NCBI GenBank assembly: GCA_015256945.1
Contig: JABZLB010000010.1
Coordinates: 14,462-78,461, forward strand
Length of the DNA: 64,000 nucleotides
Direction: 5' to 3'
Source: Prevotellaceae bacterium
GTDB lineage: Bacteria; Bacteroidota; Bacteroidia; Bacteroidales; Bacteroidaceae
The position numbers and the translations under genes are program-made. Shown in pieces: positions 34,146 through 44,500 of this stretch. Within the stretch, counting starts at the first letter, position 1. Each line of letters opens with the position of its first letter. The notes beneath the pieces are model-generated. The model was not told where the DNA came from. It saw only the letters and a program-made list of their open reading frames with translations, and ran no database searches.

Positions 34146-36140
34146 TTATTTTCTGGTAGCCCTGATAAAGTAAGCAATAAGACAGATGTATGCAACGAGC
34201 GAACAAATCTCTGATAAAGGATTTATCCACCAGTCCTTAGCTATCGACCATTCAACGCCACCGAACTTTAATAAAGCCGATACAACACCCATCAATGCAC
34301 CACCGGCAATGAACCCACTCGCAATAAGGGTACCCTTTTCGCCACGTTCTTTGTTCACCTTTTCATCTTTAGATCGTGACGTTACATACCAGTTTATGGC
34401 ACCTCCTACAACGAGGGGTACATTTAATTGTAATGGGATAAACATACCCAGCGAAAAGGCAAGGGCAGGAATATGGCAGCGGTCGAGTACGATTGCTATC
34501 GCAGCACCAGTGGCATATAACACCCATGGTGCACCTACACCGTTCATCAGCGGGTCGATTACTGCTGCCATAGCGTTGGCCTGCGGAGCTGACAGGCTAT
34601 TGCCTGCAAAGCCATAAGTCTGGTTTAGCACAATCATCACGCCTACAACAGTGGCTGCACTGACAATGGTACCGAGGAATTTCCATGTCTCCTGCTTTGC
34701 AGGGGTGGTGCCTAACCAGTATCCTATCTTCAGGTCGGTGATGAAACTGCCCGCCATTGACAATGCCGTGCATACTACACCACCCATGATAAGCGCTGCA
34801 AGCATGCCGCCGGGGCCCTTCAATCCCACAGCAACCATAACTACACTGGCCAGTATCAGGGTCATCAATGTCATGCCCGATACGGGGTTACTGCCTACAA
34901 TGGCAATAGCGTTTGCCGCTACGGTAGTAAAGAGAAAGGCAATAACAGCTACCAACAATATGCCAACTACGGCAAAAGTAAGGTTGCCTTTCATTACCCC
35001 GAGCCAGAAAAAGCCGAACGTCAGCAGAATAACGACAATGCTTCCTATGGCTATGATTCTGAACGAAATATCGCGTTGTGTACGTTTTACGTCAGCAATG
35101 CTGCCTCCTTTGCCTTTTAGTTCTTTCGTGGCAAGCCCCACAGCACCTTTTATTATGCCCCAGCTCTTGATAATTCCCAGCACGCCAGCCATGGCAATAC
35201 CGCCGATACCGATGCTGCGTGCATAGGCTTTGAATATGTCTTCAGGCTGCATGCTGCCTACGGTTGCGGTTATAGACGGGTCCCACATGTTGAGAACCTG
35301 ATCGTGAAACAGCAGCGACATGCCCGGAACTATGAGCCACCATACGGCAACCGAGCCTAAGCAGATATACAAAGCATATCTTAATCCAACAATATAACCG
35401 AGGCCAAGCACAGCTGCTCCTGTATTAACTTTGAACACGAGCTTGGCTTTATCGGCTATGTCCTGTCCGATACCGATGAACCTGCTTGTAAAGTTCTCGT
35501 TCCACCATCCAAATGTTGAAACAATAAAATCGTAGATACCGCCTACTAATCCGGCAATCAATAGCGGACGTGCCTGGTCTCCTCCCTTGGCCCCGCTGAC
35601 AAGAACCTGTGTAGTTGCCGTTGCTTCGGGGAAAGGATACTTGCCATGCATGTCACTCACAAAATACTTACGGAAGGGAATTAACAAAAGAATACCCAGC
35701 ACACCACCCAACGCCGATGCCAGGAACATGTTGAGGAAGGAAGATGTTATTTCCGGATACTTGGCCTGAAGAATGTATATTGCCGGTAACGTAAAGATGG
35801 CACCTGCCACAACTGCACCCGAACAGGCACCAATACTCTGTATAATTACGTTCTCACCAAGAGCGTTATGGCGATGGGTTGCTGTTGATACGCCTACGGC
35901 AATGATGGCTATTGGGATAGCCGCTTCAAAAACCTGTCCTACCTTTAAGCCCAGATAGGCGGCAGCTGCTGAGAATATAACTGCCATCAATATACCCCAG
36001 GTTACCGACCATACGTTCACCTCGGGATATGCCTGGCCTGCTTTCATGATGGGTTCGTAAGCCTCACCGTCTTTCAATTCGCGGAAAGCATTCTCGGGAA
36101 GCTCCAGTATTTCCTTTGTAGTTTCGTTTGTTTCGTTCAT
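34146..36140 (-). CDS. OPT/YSL family oligopeptide transporter
   Basis: 664 residues with about 15 hydrophobic segments. The start MNETNETTKEILELPENAFRELKDGEAYEPIM and the block SVTWGILMAVIFSAAAAYLGLKVGQVFEAAIP are typical of the bacterial oligopeptide transporter group (TIGR00733). Members import di- to oligopeptides or metal chelates using the proton gradient. The upstream in-frame ATG at 36230 is rejected, since it lies before the TATCTTTG box at 36198-36205. It is a single gene between clpB and the adhesin gene. Confidence 0.92.
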   Translation of the reverse strand: MNETNETTKEILELPENAFRELKDGEAYEPIMKAGQAYPEVNVWSVTWGILMAVIFSAAAAYLGLKVGQVFEAAIPIAIIAVGVSTATHRHNALGENVIIQSIGACSGAVVAGAIFTLPAIYILQAKYPEITSSFLNMFLASALGGVLGILLLIPFRKYFVSDMHGKYPFPEATATTQVLVSGAKGGDQARPLLIAGLVGGIYDFIVSTFGWWNENFTSRFIGIGQDIADKAKLVFKVNTGAAVLGLGYIVGLRYALYICLGSVAVWWLIVPGMSLLFHDQVLNMWDPSITATVGSMQPEDIFKAYARSIGIGGIAMAGVLGIIKSWGIIKGAVGLATKELKGKGGSIADVKRTQRDISFRIIAIGSIVVILLTFGFFWLGVMKGNLTFAVVGILLVAVIAFLFTTVAANAIAIVGSNPVSGMTLMTLILASVVMVAVGLKGPGGMLAALIMGGVVCTALSMAGSFITDLKIGYWLGTTPAKQETWKFLGTIVSAATVVGVMIVLNQTYGFAGNSLSAPQANAMAAVIDPLMNGVGAPWVLYATGAAIAIVLDRCHIPALAFSLGMFIPLQLNVPLVVGGAINWYVTSRSKDEKVNKERGEKGTLIASGFIAGGALMGVVSALLKFGGVEWSIAKDWWINPLSEICSLVAYICLIAYFIRATRK

Positions 36141-36197
36141 TTTATGGATTGTTGTTATTTTGTTTCGATGGATAATCAAATGGTCGTCAATCGTGTG

Positions 36198-36205
36198 CAA
36201 AGATA
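36198..36205 (-). promoter_or_regulatory. -7 promoter box (TATCTTTG) for the OPT transporter
   Basis: TAnnTTTG match on the minus strand, 58 bases upstream of the start at 36140; it supports that start. Confidence 0.6.
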
Positions 36206-36310
36206 ATAAATAGTAAGCAATTATATACAAAAAATGCTCATCTCTTCATGATTTTATGGTATAAAGGCTACATTCAGACAGCATAAAGTGTCATTCATTA
36301 GCCCGTAAGG

Positions 36311-36408
36311 TTAATTGTATGACGGCCGTCAGCAGCGTTGCTGACGGTCGCCGCACATCTCGTATGACGGTCGCCGTACGCGTTGCTGACGGCCGTCGAA
36401 CAATGAAC
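36311..36408. repeat. GC-rich double-palindrome element, copy B
   Basis: A ~98-bp element between the OPT and clpB genes. Module one is GACGGCCGTCAGCAGCGTTG...CTGACGGTCGCC (36321-36352) and module two is GACGGTCGCCGTACGCGTTG...CTGACGGCCGTCG (36366-36398). The end CGAACAATGAAC matches the ends of copies A and C. Confidence 0.85.
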
Positions 36409-36422
36409 AAACCATAAAAAAA

Positions 36423-36466
36423 CACTTGCATGTATGCTGTAAAGTGTTTACAGATACATGCAAGTG
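36423..36466 (-). terminator. Terminator of clpB
   Basis: CACTTGCATGTAT pairs with ATACATGCAAGTG (36423-36435 with 36454-36466), extended by an inner CTGTAAA/TTTACAG stem. A run of seven A on the plus strand (36414-36420) gives the T run on the minus strand. Confidence 0.85.
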
Positions 36467-36500
36467 CTTATGTTATATAAGGCTAATGATTAGCCGTTCA

Positions 36501-39089
36501 TTAGTTGCGGAAGACGAGTTCCCCATTTCTGGCATCAATCATAACAGGTTTCTCACGTACTACTTCTTCAGTAAGCAGCTTCCTGCTCAGCTCATTAAGT
36601 ACATAGTCCTGAATGGCACGCTTCACAGGTCGTGCGCCAAACTCGGGATCGTAGCCCTTGTCGGCTATCCAGCTAATGGCGTCAGGAGTCCACTCTAAGG
36701 TAAATCCTTGTGTCTCGAGCATCCTCTTAACATTCTTCATTTGCAGCGTAACTACTTCGGCAATCTGCTCTTTAGTCAGTGGCAGGAACATGATAATGTC
36801 GTCAATTCGGTTCAGGAACTCGGGACGAATGGTCTTTTTCAGCATCTCCATCACGTTCTTACGAGTGTCGCTGATGGTCGTCTCGCGGTTGCTGTCGTTC
36901 AGGTTTTGGAATCGCTCCTGAATGTATTGGCTGCCGAGGTTCGACGTCATGATGATGATAGTATTCTTAAAGTTCACCGTGCGTCCCTTGTTATCGGTAA
37001 GCCTTCCATCGTCCAATACCTGAAGAAGTATATTGAAAACATCAGGATGTGCCTTTTCAATTTCATCGAATAACACCACGCTGTAAGGCTTGCGGCGTAC
37101 GGCTTCGGTAAGCTGTCCGCCTTCATCGTAACCCACATAGCCCGGAGGCGCTCCGATAAGACGTGATACACTGAACTTCTCCTGATACTCACTCATATCA
37201 ATTCGCGTTATCATGTTTTCGTCGTTAAACAGGTATTCGGCCAGGGCTTTGGCTAATTCGGTCTTGCCTGTACCTGTTGTACCGAGGAAAATAAACGATG
37301 CAATAGGACGTTTGGGGTCCTGAAGCCCGGCCCTGCTGCGGCGTACGGCATTGCTTACAGCCTCAATAGCTTCGTCCTGTCCAACAACACGCTTGTGCAA
37401 TTCCTCTTCAAGATGCAACAGTTTGTCGCGTTCGCTCTGCAGCATTCTGGTTACGGGTATGCCCGTCCAGCGGCTAACCACTTCGGCAATATCGTCTGCT
37501 GTTACTTCCTCACGAATCATAGCGGTACCGCCTTGTGTTGTTTTCAGCTGCAGTTGTATGTTGTTAATATCGTCCTTCAGCTGCTTTAGCTTGCCGTATC
37601 TAATTTCGGCTACACGACCATAGTTGCCTTCACGCTCAGCCTTTTCGGCCTCAAACTTCAGGCTTTCTATCTCTTGTTTGTCCTGCTGTATTTTGTTAAC
37701 GAGGTTGCGTTCAGCCTCCCACTTGGCGCGAAACTGACGCTCTTGTTCCTGTAATTCGGCAATTTGTTTGTCAAGCAGCTTAAGTTTGTCCTCATCATTC
37801 TCACGTTTGATGGCCTCGTGCTCAATTTGCAGCTGCTTTAAGTGACGTGTAATTTCGTCGAGTTCTTCAGGTACCGAGTCGCGCTCCATACGCAGCTTGG
37901 CAGCAGCTTCGTCCATTAAGTCAATGGCCTTGTCAGGTAAAAAGCGGTCGGAAATATAGCGCTCCGACAGTTTTACGGCAGCAATACAGGCATCGTCCTG
38001 TATACGAACCTTATGATGGTTTTCGTAACGCTCCTTCAATCCACGCAGAATAGAGATGGCGTCTACCTCATCAGGCTCATCAACCATGACGGTTTGGAAA
38101 CGACGTTCAAGTGCCTTGTCCTTCTCAAAATACTTCTGATACTCGTTAAGTGTAGTGGCACCAATAGCCCTTAACTCGCCACGGGCAAGGGCAGGCTTTA
38201 GTATATTTGCAGCGTCCATTGCGCCTTCGCCGCCACCTGCGCCTACAAGCGTGTGTATTTCGTCGATGAAAAGGATGATGTTCCCGTCAGAATTAGTTAC
38301 CTCTTTAATAACGCTCTTAAGGCGTTCCTCAAACTCGCCCTTAAACTTGGCACCGGCAACGAGGGCTCCCATGTCAAGCGAAAAGAGCTGTTTATCCTTT
38401 AAATTCTCAGGAACGTCGCCGCGAACGATACGCTCGGCAAGGCCTTCTACGATGGCTGTCTTACCTGTTCCCGGTTCGCCTATGAGGATAGGGTTGTTCT
38501 TTGTGCGGCGTGAGAGTATCTGAAGTACACGTCGAATTTCTTCGTCACGCCCGATAACGGGGTCTAATTTACCTTTGCGGGCATCGTCAACAAGGTTACG
38601 TGCATACTTCGAAAGAGCCTGATAGTTCTCATCTCCGCTTGCACTTTGTACCTTTTGACCCTGTCGAAGCTCGGCAATTGCATGCTTCATCTCCTCCTCG
38701 TTGCAGCCTGCATCCTTCAAAATACGACTTACAGAAGAGTTAATCTGGAGCAAGGCGAGGAGCATTGGCTCAATACTTACGAAGTCATCACCCATTTTTT
38801 GTGAATTGTCTATGGCGCGCTGCAATACCTCATTGCTCGTATTCGAGAAATAAGGCTGCCCGCCTTCCACACGGGGCAGGTGCTGCATCTCCTGCTTTAA
38901 AAGGCTTTCTATCTGAGCTGCATTGACGCCCAACTTCTGGAAAATGAAGTTACTGACATCACGCCCTTTCTGTATGATACCCTGAAGCAGATGTACAGGC
39001 TCAATGACTTGCTGGTGAGCTTGCGACGCTAAGGTCGCAGCTTCCTGCACAGCCTCTTGTGCTTTGATTGTAAATTTGTCGAAATTCAT
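36501..39089 (-). CDS. clpB: ATP-dependent chaperone ClpB
   Basis: 862 residues with the full ClpB layout. An N-terminal Clp repeat domain (about 1-150) precedes AAA module 1 with Walker [11 protein letters not shown] and [12 protein letters not shown] coiled-coil M domain (about 410-530, [19 protein letters not shown]) follows, then AAA module 2 with Walker [17 protein letters not shown] and [14 protein letters not shown], and a C-terminal D2-small domain ending NGELVFRN. It resolubilises heat-denatured aggregates with DnaK. It is transcribed alone with a long leader and a strong terminator. Confidence 0.97.
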   Translation of the reverse strand: MNFDKFTIKAQEAVQEAATLASQAHQQVIEPVHLLQGIIQKGRDVSNFIFQKLGVNAAQIESLLKQEMQHLPRVEGGQPYFSNTSNEVLQRAIDNSQKMGDDFVSIEPMLLALLQINSSVSRILKDAGCNEEEMKHAIAELRQGQKVQSASGDENYQALSKYARNLVDDARKGKLDPVIGRDEEIRRVLQILSRRTKNNPILIGEPGTGKTAIVEGLAERIVRGDVPENLKDKQLFSLDMGALVAGAKFKGEFEERLKSVIKEVTNSDGNIILFIDEIHTLVGAGGGEGAMDAANILKPALARGELRAIGATTLNEYQKYFEKDKALERRFQTVMVDEPDEVDAISILRGLKERYENHHKVRIQDDACIAAVKLSERYISDRFLPDKAIDLMDEAAAKLRMERDSVPEELDEITRHLKQLQIEHEAIKRENDEDKLKLLDKQIAELQEQERQFRAKWEAERNLVNKIQQDKQEIESLKFEAEKAEREGNYGRVAEIRYGKLKQLKDDINNIQLQLKTTQGGTAMIREEVTADDIAEVVSRWTGIPVTRMLQSERDKLLHLEEELHKRVVGQDEAIEAVSNAVRRSRAGLQDPKRPIASFIFLGTTGTGKTELAKALAEYLFNDENMITRIDMSEYQEKFSVSRLIGAPPGYVGYDEGGQLTEAVRRKPYSVVLFDEIEKAHPDVFNILLQVLDDGRLTDNKGRTVNFKNTIIIMTSNLGSQYIQERFQNLNDSNRETTISDTRKNVMEMLKKTIRPEFLNRIDDIIMFLPLTKEQIAEVVTLQMKNVKRMLETQGFTLEWTPDAISWIADKGYDPEFGARPVKRAIQDYVLNELSRKLLTEEVVREKPVMIDARNGELVFRN

Positions 39090-39258
39090 TATATTGTATT
39101 TTTTATTTATATTCTAATTTTGTTTTACGCTTATATATACTCAAACGATATGCCCAATTAATTATGTCTGACGTATTGTCTTATTGTGGCGACAAAATGA
39201 CACCTCGTCAAAATTAAAGGTATGCTTTCAAAGATTTGTGGGGATGGTATTAAGGGGT

Positions 39259-39528
39259 TAAGGAGTTCTTATTCAGGAGCTCAGGAGTGAAAAGGAGTTG
39301 TGAAGTTAAGACAAATACGAGGCTAATGTAATATAGATGGTAGGGTAGAGCAGGCTTCTGGCAAATAAAAAAATCGCCCCATTATATAATGGTGGCGATT
39401 ATAGTATGATTTTATCTTCTTACCTTATGTTTATCATCAACTTTTTGTATCGCATAAACAACGCTCAGAGTATTGTCTTAACTCCATAGCTCCTTTTCAC
39501 TCCTGAACTCCTGAATAATATCTCTTTA
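39259..39528. repeat. ~270-bp region flanked by ~60-bp imperfect inverted repeats (MITE-like)
   Basis: The left arm 39259-39318 and right arm 39470-39528 are reverse complements with few mismatches; both contain TTATTCAGGAG, TCAGGAGTGAAAAGGAG and GTTAAGACAA. There is no open reading frame between them, and no clear target-site duplication. The arms flank the ispH terminator hairpin. Confidence 0.7.
39364..39400 (-). terminator. Terminator of ispH
   Basis: AATCGCCCCATTAT pairs with ATAATGGTGGCGATT (39372-39400, one bulge). Preceding plus-strand AAATAAAAAAA gives a T tract on the minus strand. Confidence 0.75.
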
Positions 39529-39546
39529 CATCCTTTACAATCAATT

Positions 39547-40404
39547 TCAGTGTCTCAGAATATAGTCACGACATTCTTCCATCAGCCATTTCGGTGTGCT
39601 TGTAGCCCCACAGATTCCTACTGTATGGGCATCTTTGAGCCATTCAAATTGAATTTCATCGGCACTTTCTATTTGATGACTATTTGGGTTTACGCTTTTA
39701 CATTCGGCAAAAAGCACCTTGCCGTTACTGCTTTTTTGTCCGCTTACAAAGAGAATGACGTCGTGACGGGCTGCAAAGTCAGCAATGTTGGGCATCCGGT
39801 TGGCCACCTGACGGCAAATGGTATCGAAACTTTTGAATGAGGCTCCGGGTGAAATGTGCTGTTGGATATAGTCGATAATACGGTGGAATTCGTCGAGGCT
39901 CTTCGTTGTCTGCGAATAAAGATTGATGTCTTTAGAAAAGTCAAGCTTTGTCACATCGTCAAATTTCTCAATAACTATTGCCTTTGACTTTGTCTGTCCA
40001 ACCAGTCCTAATACCTCGGCATGGCCGTTTTTACCGAATATTACAACTTGTGCTTCCGACTTATTCTGATACTGTTTCTTAATTCTTCTTTGCAAAGCGA
40101 GCACTACCGGGCATGTAGCGTCAATGATTTCTATATGATTTCTTTCAGCGATCTCGTATGTTTCGGGAGGCTCTCCATGTGCCCGAAGCAGTACTTTTAC
40201 ATTGTGAAGCTTCTTAAATTCTTCGTGATCGATGGTAATTAGTCCCTGTTGATGCAGGCGCTTTACCTCCATTCCGTTGTGCACTATGTCGCCAAGACAG
40301 TACAATGTATTGCCAGCTGCAAGTTCCTCTTCTGCCTTTTTGATGGCTGTTGTCACGCCGAAGCAGAAACCACTGCCATGATCTATTTCTATTTGTACTT
40401 CCAT
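39547..40404 (-). CDS. ispH: 4-hydroxy-3-methylbut-2-enyl diphosphate reductase
   Basis: 285 residues. It is the last enzyme of the MEP isoprenoid pathway, reducing HMBPP to IPP and DMAPP with a [4Fe-4S] cluster. The three cluster cysteines are visible in GFCFGVT (Cys14), DATCPVV and DTICRQVANR. GICGATSTPKWL and the SGQKSSNG block are further family marks. The start MEVQIEIDHGSGFCFGV matches the family. It is the last gene of a minus-strand run behind the alpha-2-macroglobulin and DUF1573 genes, an unusual arrangement. Its product feeds the prenyl synthase at 50.6 kb. Confidence 0.95.
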   Translation of the reverse strand: MEVQIEIDHGSGFCFGVTTAIKKAEEELAAGNTLYCLGDIVHNGMEVKRLHQQGLITIDHEEFKKLHNVKVLLRAHGEPPETYEIAERNHIEIIDATCPVVLALQRRIKKQYQNKSEAQVVIFGKNGHAEVLGLVGQTKSKAIVIEKFDDVTKLDFSKDINLYSQTTKSLDEFHRIIDYIQQHISPGASFKSFDTICRQVANRMPNIADFAARHDVILFVSGQKSSNGKVLFAECKSVNPNSHQIESADEIQFEWLKDAHTVGICGATSTPKWLMEECRDYILRH

Positions 40405-40463
40405 TTCTATCCGTCTTACAATCGTCAGGACAAAGTTTCTCTATTGTATAAAGTATGCCCTTG

Positions 40464-41525
40464 TTAGGGTTTTGCATTGACATTAATGACTACCTTTGCG
40501 TTGTCAGGGTCGTTTGTAATCATTAAAATACGTGGTTGTTGCTTAACATTCTTCAATCCTCCAGCCTCAGCAGTTATCTTAAGGCGAGTAGATTCTCCTG
40601 GTTTTAATTCAGTTTTTGCAAGTGAAACCTCAAGCCCCGCGGTTAACATTTGCAACGAATGTATTGTCAACGTACCGTTTCCCTTATTGGTAAGCAGAAT
40701 GAATCCGCGTTTTTTGGCAGCACCTTGAAACCTTCCGAGATTGAGTTGGCCGTCTGAAAGTCGGAGCTTAGGGACTTGCTGGTGTTGATTATCTGAAAGT
40801 TTTCCTAATGCTGGCAATGCTATGGCCGATACGGCTATTGCCTTTTCCTGATTTATTTTATCGCCAGGAAAGAGACCTAAATATACAGTTGTCTGTGTCA
40901 AACCGAGGTCATGCAGCAGCGATGAGTTCAGTTGGATAATTACTTTACCCTTTCTTCCTGGAGCTATTCTTGCGGGCTGTACCTCTGCTGCAAGGTAATT
41001 GGGAAGACTCATCAGTACAGGACGTACTGTCTCATTGCCGTTATTGCGGATGTTTATTTCAGCAATAGGCATGTCACCCTGATTTACATTGTCGAACATT
41101 ATATCGTTACGGTCGGCTGATAATGTTCCTAAGGTAATAGGGTAATTGCCGCTATATCCTGCAGGTTCGGCAGTAACAACACCCTTAATGGCTAACATAG
41201 TAGGTTCTTCAGCATTACTGAATATACCTATCTGCTTGTAGAAGTGGCCCATTTGTTTTGCATCGTAGGTTACACTAACCTCAAACGATGCTCCTGCTGT
41301 GACAGGATTCTTGGGAAAAGATACCGAAGTACAGCCGCAAGTTGTCTTTATACGGTTGATAAGCAATGGCTTGTCACCACTGTTTTTCAGCGTAAATACA
41401 GCAGTAACAGGGTGTTTAAACATAACTTGCTTGCAGTCGATAGTGGTGTTTTTTGTCGATATAATCTGGGCATAAGCCCCCATGGTAAGGGTACTCAGGC
41501 CCAGTAAGAGAAAATGTTTAATCAT
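40464..41525 (-). CDS. DUF1573 domain exported protein
   Basis: 353 residues with a signal peptide (MIKHFLLLGLSTLTMGAYAQ). The first domain (about 25-115) is a DUF1573 immunoglobulin-like fold with the marker KTTCGCTSVSFPKNPVTAG; its Cys pair may form a disulphide. A second and third Ig-like segment follow (about 120-230 and 240-353, FILLTNKGNGTLTIHSLQML). The family is abundant in Bacteroidetes envelopes with no defined role. It starts 9 bases after the alpha-2-macroglobulin stop and is 59 bases before ispH, so it is cotranscribed with both. Confidence 0.87.
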   Translation of the reverse strand: MIKHFLLLGLSTLTMGAYAQIISTKNTTIDCKQVMFKHPVTAVFTLKNSGDKPLLINRIKTTCGCTSVSFPKNPVTAGASFEVSVTYDAKQMGHFYKQIGIFSNAEEPTMLAIKGVVTAEPAGYSGNYPITLGTLSADRNDIMFDNVNQGDMPIAEINIRNNGNETVRPVLMSLPNYLAAEVQPARIAPGRKGKVIIQLNSSLLHDLGLTQTTVYLGLFPGDKINQEKAIAVSAIALPALGKLSDNQHQQVPKLRLSDGQLNLGRFQGAAKKRGFILLTNKGNGTLTIHSLQMLTAGLEVSLAKTELKPGESTRLKITAEAGGLKNVKQQPRILMITNDPDNAKVVINVNAKP

Positions 41526-41534
41526 AATTATTAT

Positions 41535-44500
41535 TTATTTCACAGACAGAGATTTTACCATTTCTCTGCCACTGTACTCAGGACTGTACGCACATTGTAT
41601 GGTACAAAGCCCTGTTGTATAGTCGCCTGTGCGGTCAAGGTAATATGATGTTTCAATTACATGTATGCCTTTTGAGAGTTTATCGAAGTAGTAATTGGTA
41701 ACATTATCTTGTGGTGCACAGTAATAGCCCCAACGATAACCGCTTAATTGCTCTGCCGGTTCCATGCAAGCCGCACGCTTATCTTGCAGTTGCACGAAGT
41801 CAAAATCGCGTTCAGCCTTAATGGTTATACGCACTTTCACCTTGTCTCCTGTTTTTAACATACCCTGATGGTCGGGTATTATATCACGTTTTACGCTTAA
41901 ACCAGCTGCCGACGACTTTACATCCGATAGCTTTTGCCATGATGAAGCATATAAGGCTCCCCAGGAAGTGCCGGGAGATTGTTTTTCAATGGTAAGTACT
42001 TTATTGTCTGCAGCAGGGACCGTTGCTTTTATATAGCCTAATCCGGCCGTTGCTTTGGACAGCTCTAAAGTCTTGCCATCAATTTTTAATACGCTGTTAT
42101 TGCCCGATGAAAGTTTAGTCATATCCATCTTGCCATTGGCATTTGTGAGGAAAGCATAAACTGCATCCACAGTATTTATAGGAGTATCCCAGCTCTGTGT
42201 ACGCTTTTCAGCCAGTAACCAGCGCTTCATTTCTTCTATCGTTGTCGTGTCAGAAGGTGAGAGAATCTTCAGTGCTTCAATAGCCGCTACCTGTGTAGGT
42301 ATGCGATAATTGCGCCAACTGTATGCAGCTTTTGGCGTTTCATAATGTCGGCCAGTTTCGTCATTCATCACACTGTATTCGTTCATGCTCTGTAAATAAT
42401 CACGTGCATGTTTCATTTTTCCATAGTGAGCCAGTATAACTGCCGACCTGGCCTTGCCATAAATGCTAAGCTGGGTAGGTATCTTGTCGAGCAAATCAAT
42501 GAGATAATTCATATCAGATGTGGCATTTCTGCCTGCTAAAGCGCAGCTATATAAATAATGACAGGCCAGCTCGCTCGGCTGAAGGTGCTTCTCTCCTTTA
42601 CGTTCAGCCTTCTTCAATTCTTTTACTTCGATTGTAATTTGCTTATCGAGGTAGTTGAAGGCATTGGCTTTCAGCGTAGTGAGTGCACCAGAAAGGGAAA
42701 CGATGTTTTGCAGACGGGCAAGAATATTAGCCACTTCAAGTGTCATATATGGGCTGCCATTCATTCCTGGCCACCAGCTAAAGCTTCCGTCGCTATTTTG
42801 TAATTTCTGGAGTCTGGCGGTGAAATCACCTAAACGATAGTTTATGGTATTTTCATTAAGATAGCCTGCAAGCTGTTGCTTTTGCTCAGTTTCGCGAGCC
42901 GCATCGTTTATCCATGGCGTCTCATTAAGGAGTAGGGTTTTCAGCTCTTCGTTCTTTTGTAAGTTGCTAACCAAAGAATTCTCTTTCCCTGTTTCCTGTC
43001 TCCATTGGCGCATCACATCAGCAATCTTTTTCGATGAACCAATAATTTGCTGACCAATAGCGTTAGAATAGATTGCAGCTGCTAAAGAAAGAGCATTGTC
43101 TTCTGACGGATTGGCAAGAGTAGGCAGGGCTTGAAGCATGAGCCATGCGGGGTGATTGGTATACTCTATCGTCATACTCCCATCCTTGCTTCTGGGTGGA
43201 AACAACCCTTTAAGCTCTATATTTTTCGTGCCTTGATGATGTTGTGTAAAAGGAACCGTAGTGGTAACGCGTTCCATGTCTGGCAGAATGGGGAGATAAT
43301 GCTGTTCTCCATCGCTGAAGTCTTTGCCGTTAGCGAGGATACGTACAATAAGCAAATCGCCATAACGTGCGTTATGTGACAGCTGTTTTGTATCGAGCAC
43401 AAATGAAGCAGTTGTGCTTTTTCCTGCTTCAACAGCAAAGGGTTGCGCGAGCGTTAGCACCTCTTTGTTGTCTTCGGCCGACAGAAACTGTAAGCGTGCT
43501 GTGCCATTAACTGCATTCTCTGAAGTGTTAGAGATGAGCGTTGTAATTTGAACTTTATCACCCTGACGAATAAATCGGGGTATGTTTGGCTGCACCATTA
43601 CTGTTTTTTGTGCCACAACATCAGCCTCAATCATTCCATTATTAAGTTCCTTATCGTGCGCAAGACCTTTAAAATGCCATGTTGTGACACTTTCAGGTAG
43701 TGTAAATCGGATTGAGAAATTACCCTTTTCGTCACTCATTAATGCAGGAGCAAAGTATGCTGTCTCGTTAAGATTTTCACGAATAGCGTCGTTTAGCGCC
43801 TGCTTTTCTGTTGATGCTTCATTTGAAAGGTTGCCTGTAGTAGCCTTCGTTTCTACCACATCAAACGCCTTTGATTGAACAGAGGCAGATCCTCTTATCT
43901 TAACTGATTTCTCCATAAGCGCAGGCTGGGCTGTGTATGCCGCCCTATTGCCATATAGCATTACAGCGTATGATAGCTCCGTTGATATGTCAGCGTTGAA
44001 TCTTGAAAATATAAGGTCGCTGACATGAAAGGCTTTGTACGATTCAAAACCATACAAACCGATGGCTCCTTCACTACCTCCTTCCCACAAAGCATTGCAA
44101 GGATAGAACCTGAATTTATGTGGTTGCGACCAGTAATTCGTATATATAGCATCGAGACTTTTGTCGTAAAGGGTAGCTATTAGCTGTGCTTTAGCTGGCT
44201 TCCCATTGGGTGCAAGCACTTGTAATGTCCACTCTTCCTTCTGGCCAGGCGTTAGTTTGTCGCGGAAAGTCTTCCATTGCAGCGTAAGCTTTTTGTTAGG
44301 AACAGGGCGTGATATAAATGTGCTGTGCTTATAAAGCTTGCCATGCCATACCCACGCTGTGAAGATAGAGAGTCCGTCTCCGTATTCTTCCTTGTACTGC
44401 AACTGACGTGTAATAACCTCGTTGCTGATATGCTGCGACCCTTGTGCAATAACTTTCCCATTGGCAAATGCGGTATAGAATATCTCTGTTCCTTCATTTG

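Larger units (their letters stand above)
39090..39546. other. Intergenic region between clpB and ispH
   Basis: About 457 bases with no credible gene. It holds a possible clpB -7 box (TAATTTTG on the minus strand, 39209-39216), the ispH terminator and a pair of long inverted repeats described separately. Confidence 0.6.

Noticed and set aside
34651..35226. Plus-strand frame of 191 codons opposite the OPT transporter
   Set aside because: It is antisense to a well-supported membrane transporter and is Pro/Met-rich, as expected of a shadow frame.
39259..39528. CRISPR or IS element between clpB and ispH
   Set aside because: No evenly spaced repeats and no transposase frame are present; only the inverted pair remains as a MITE-like candidate.
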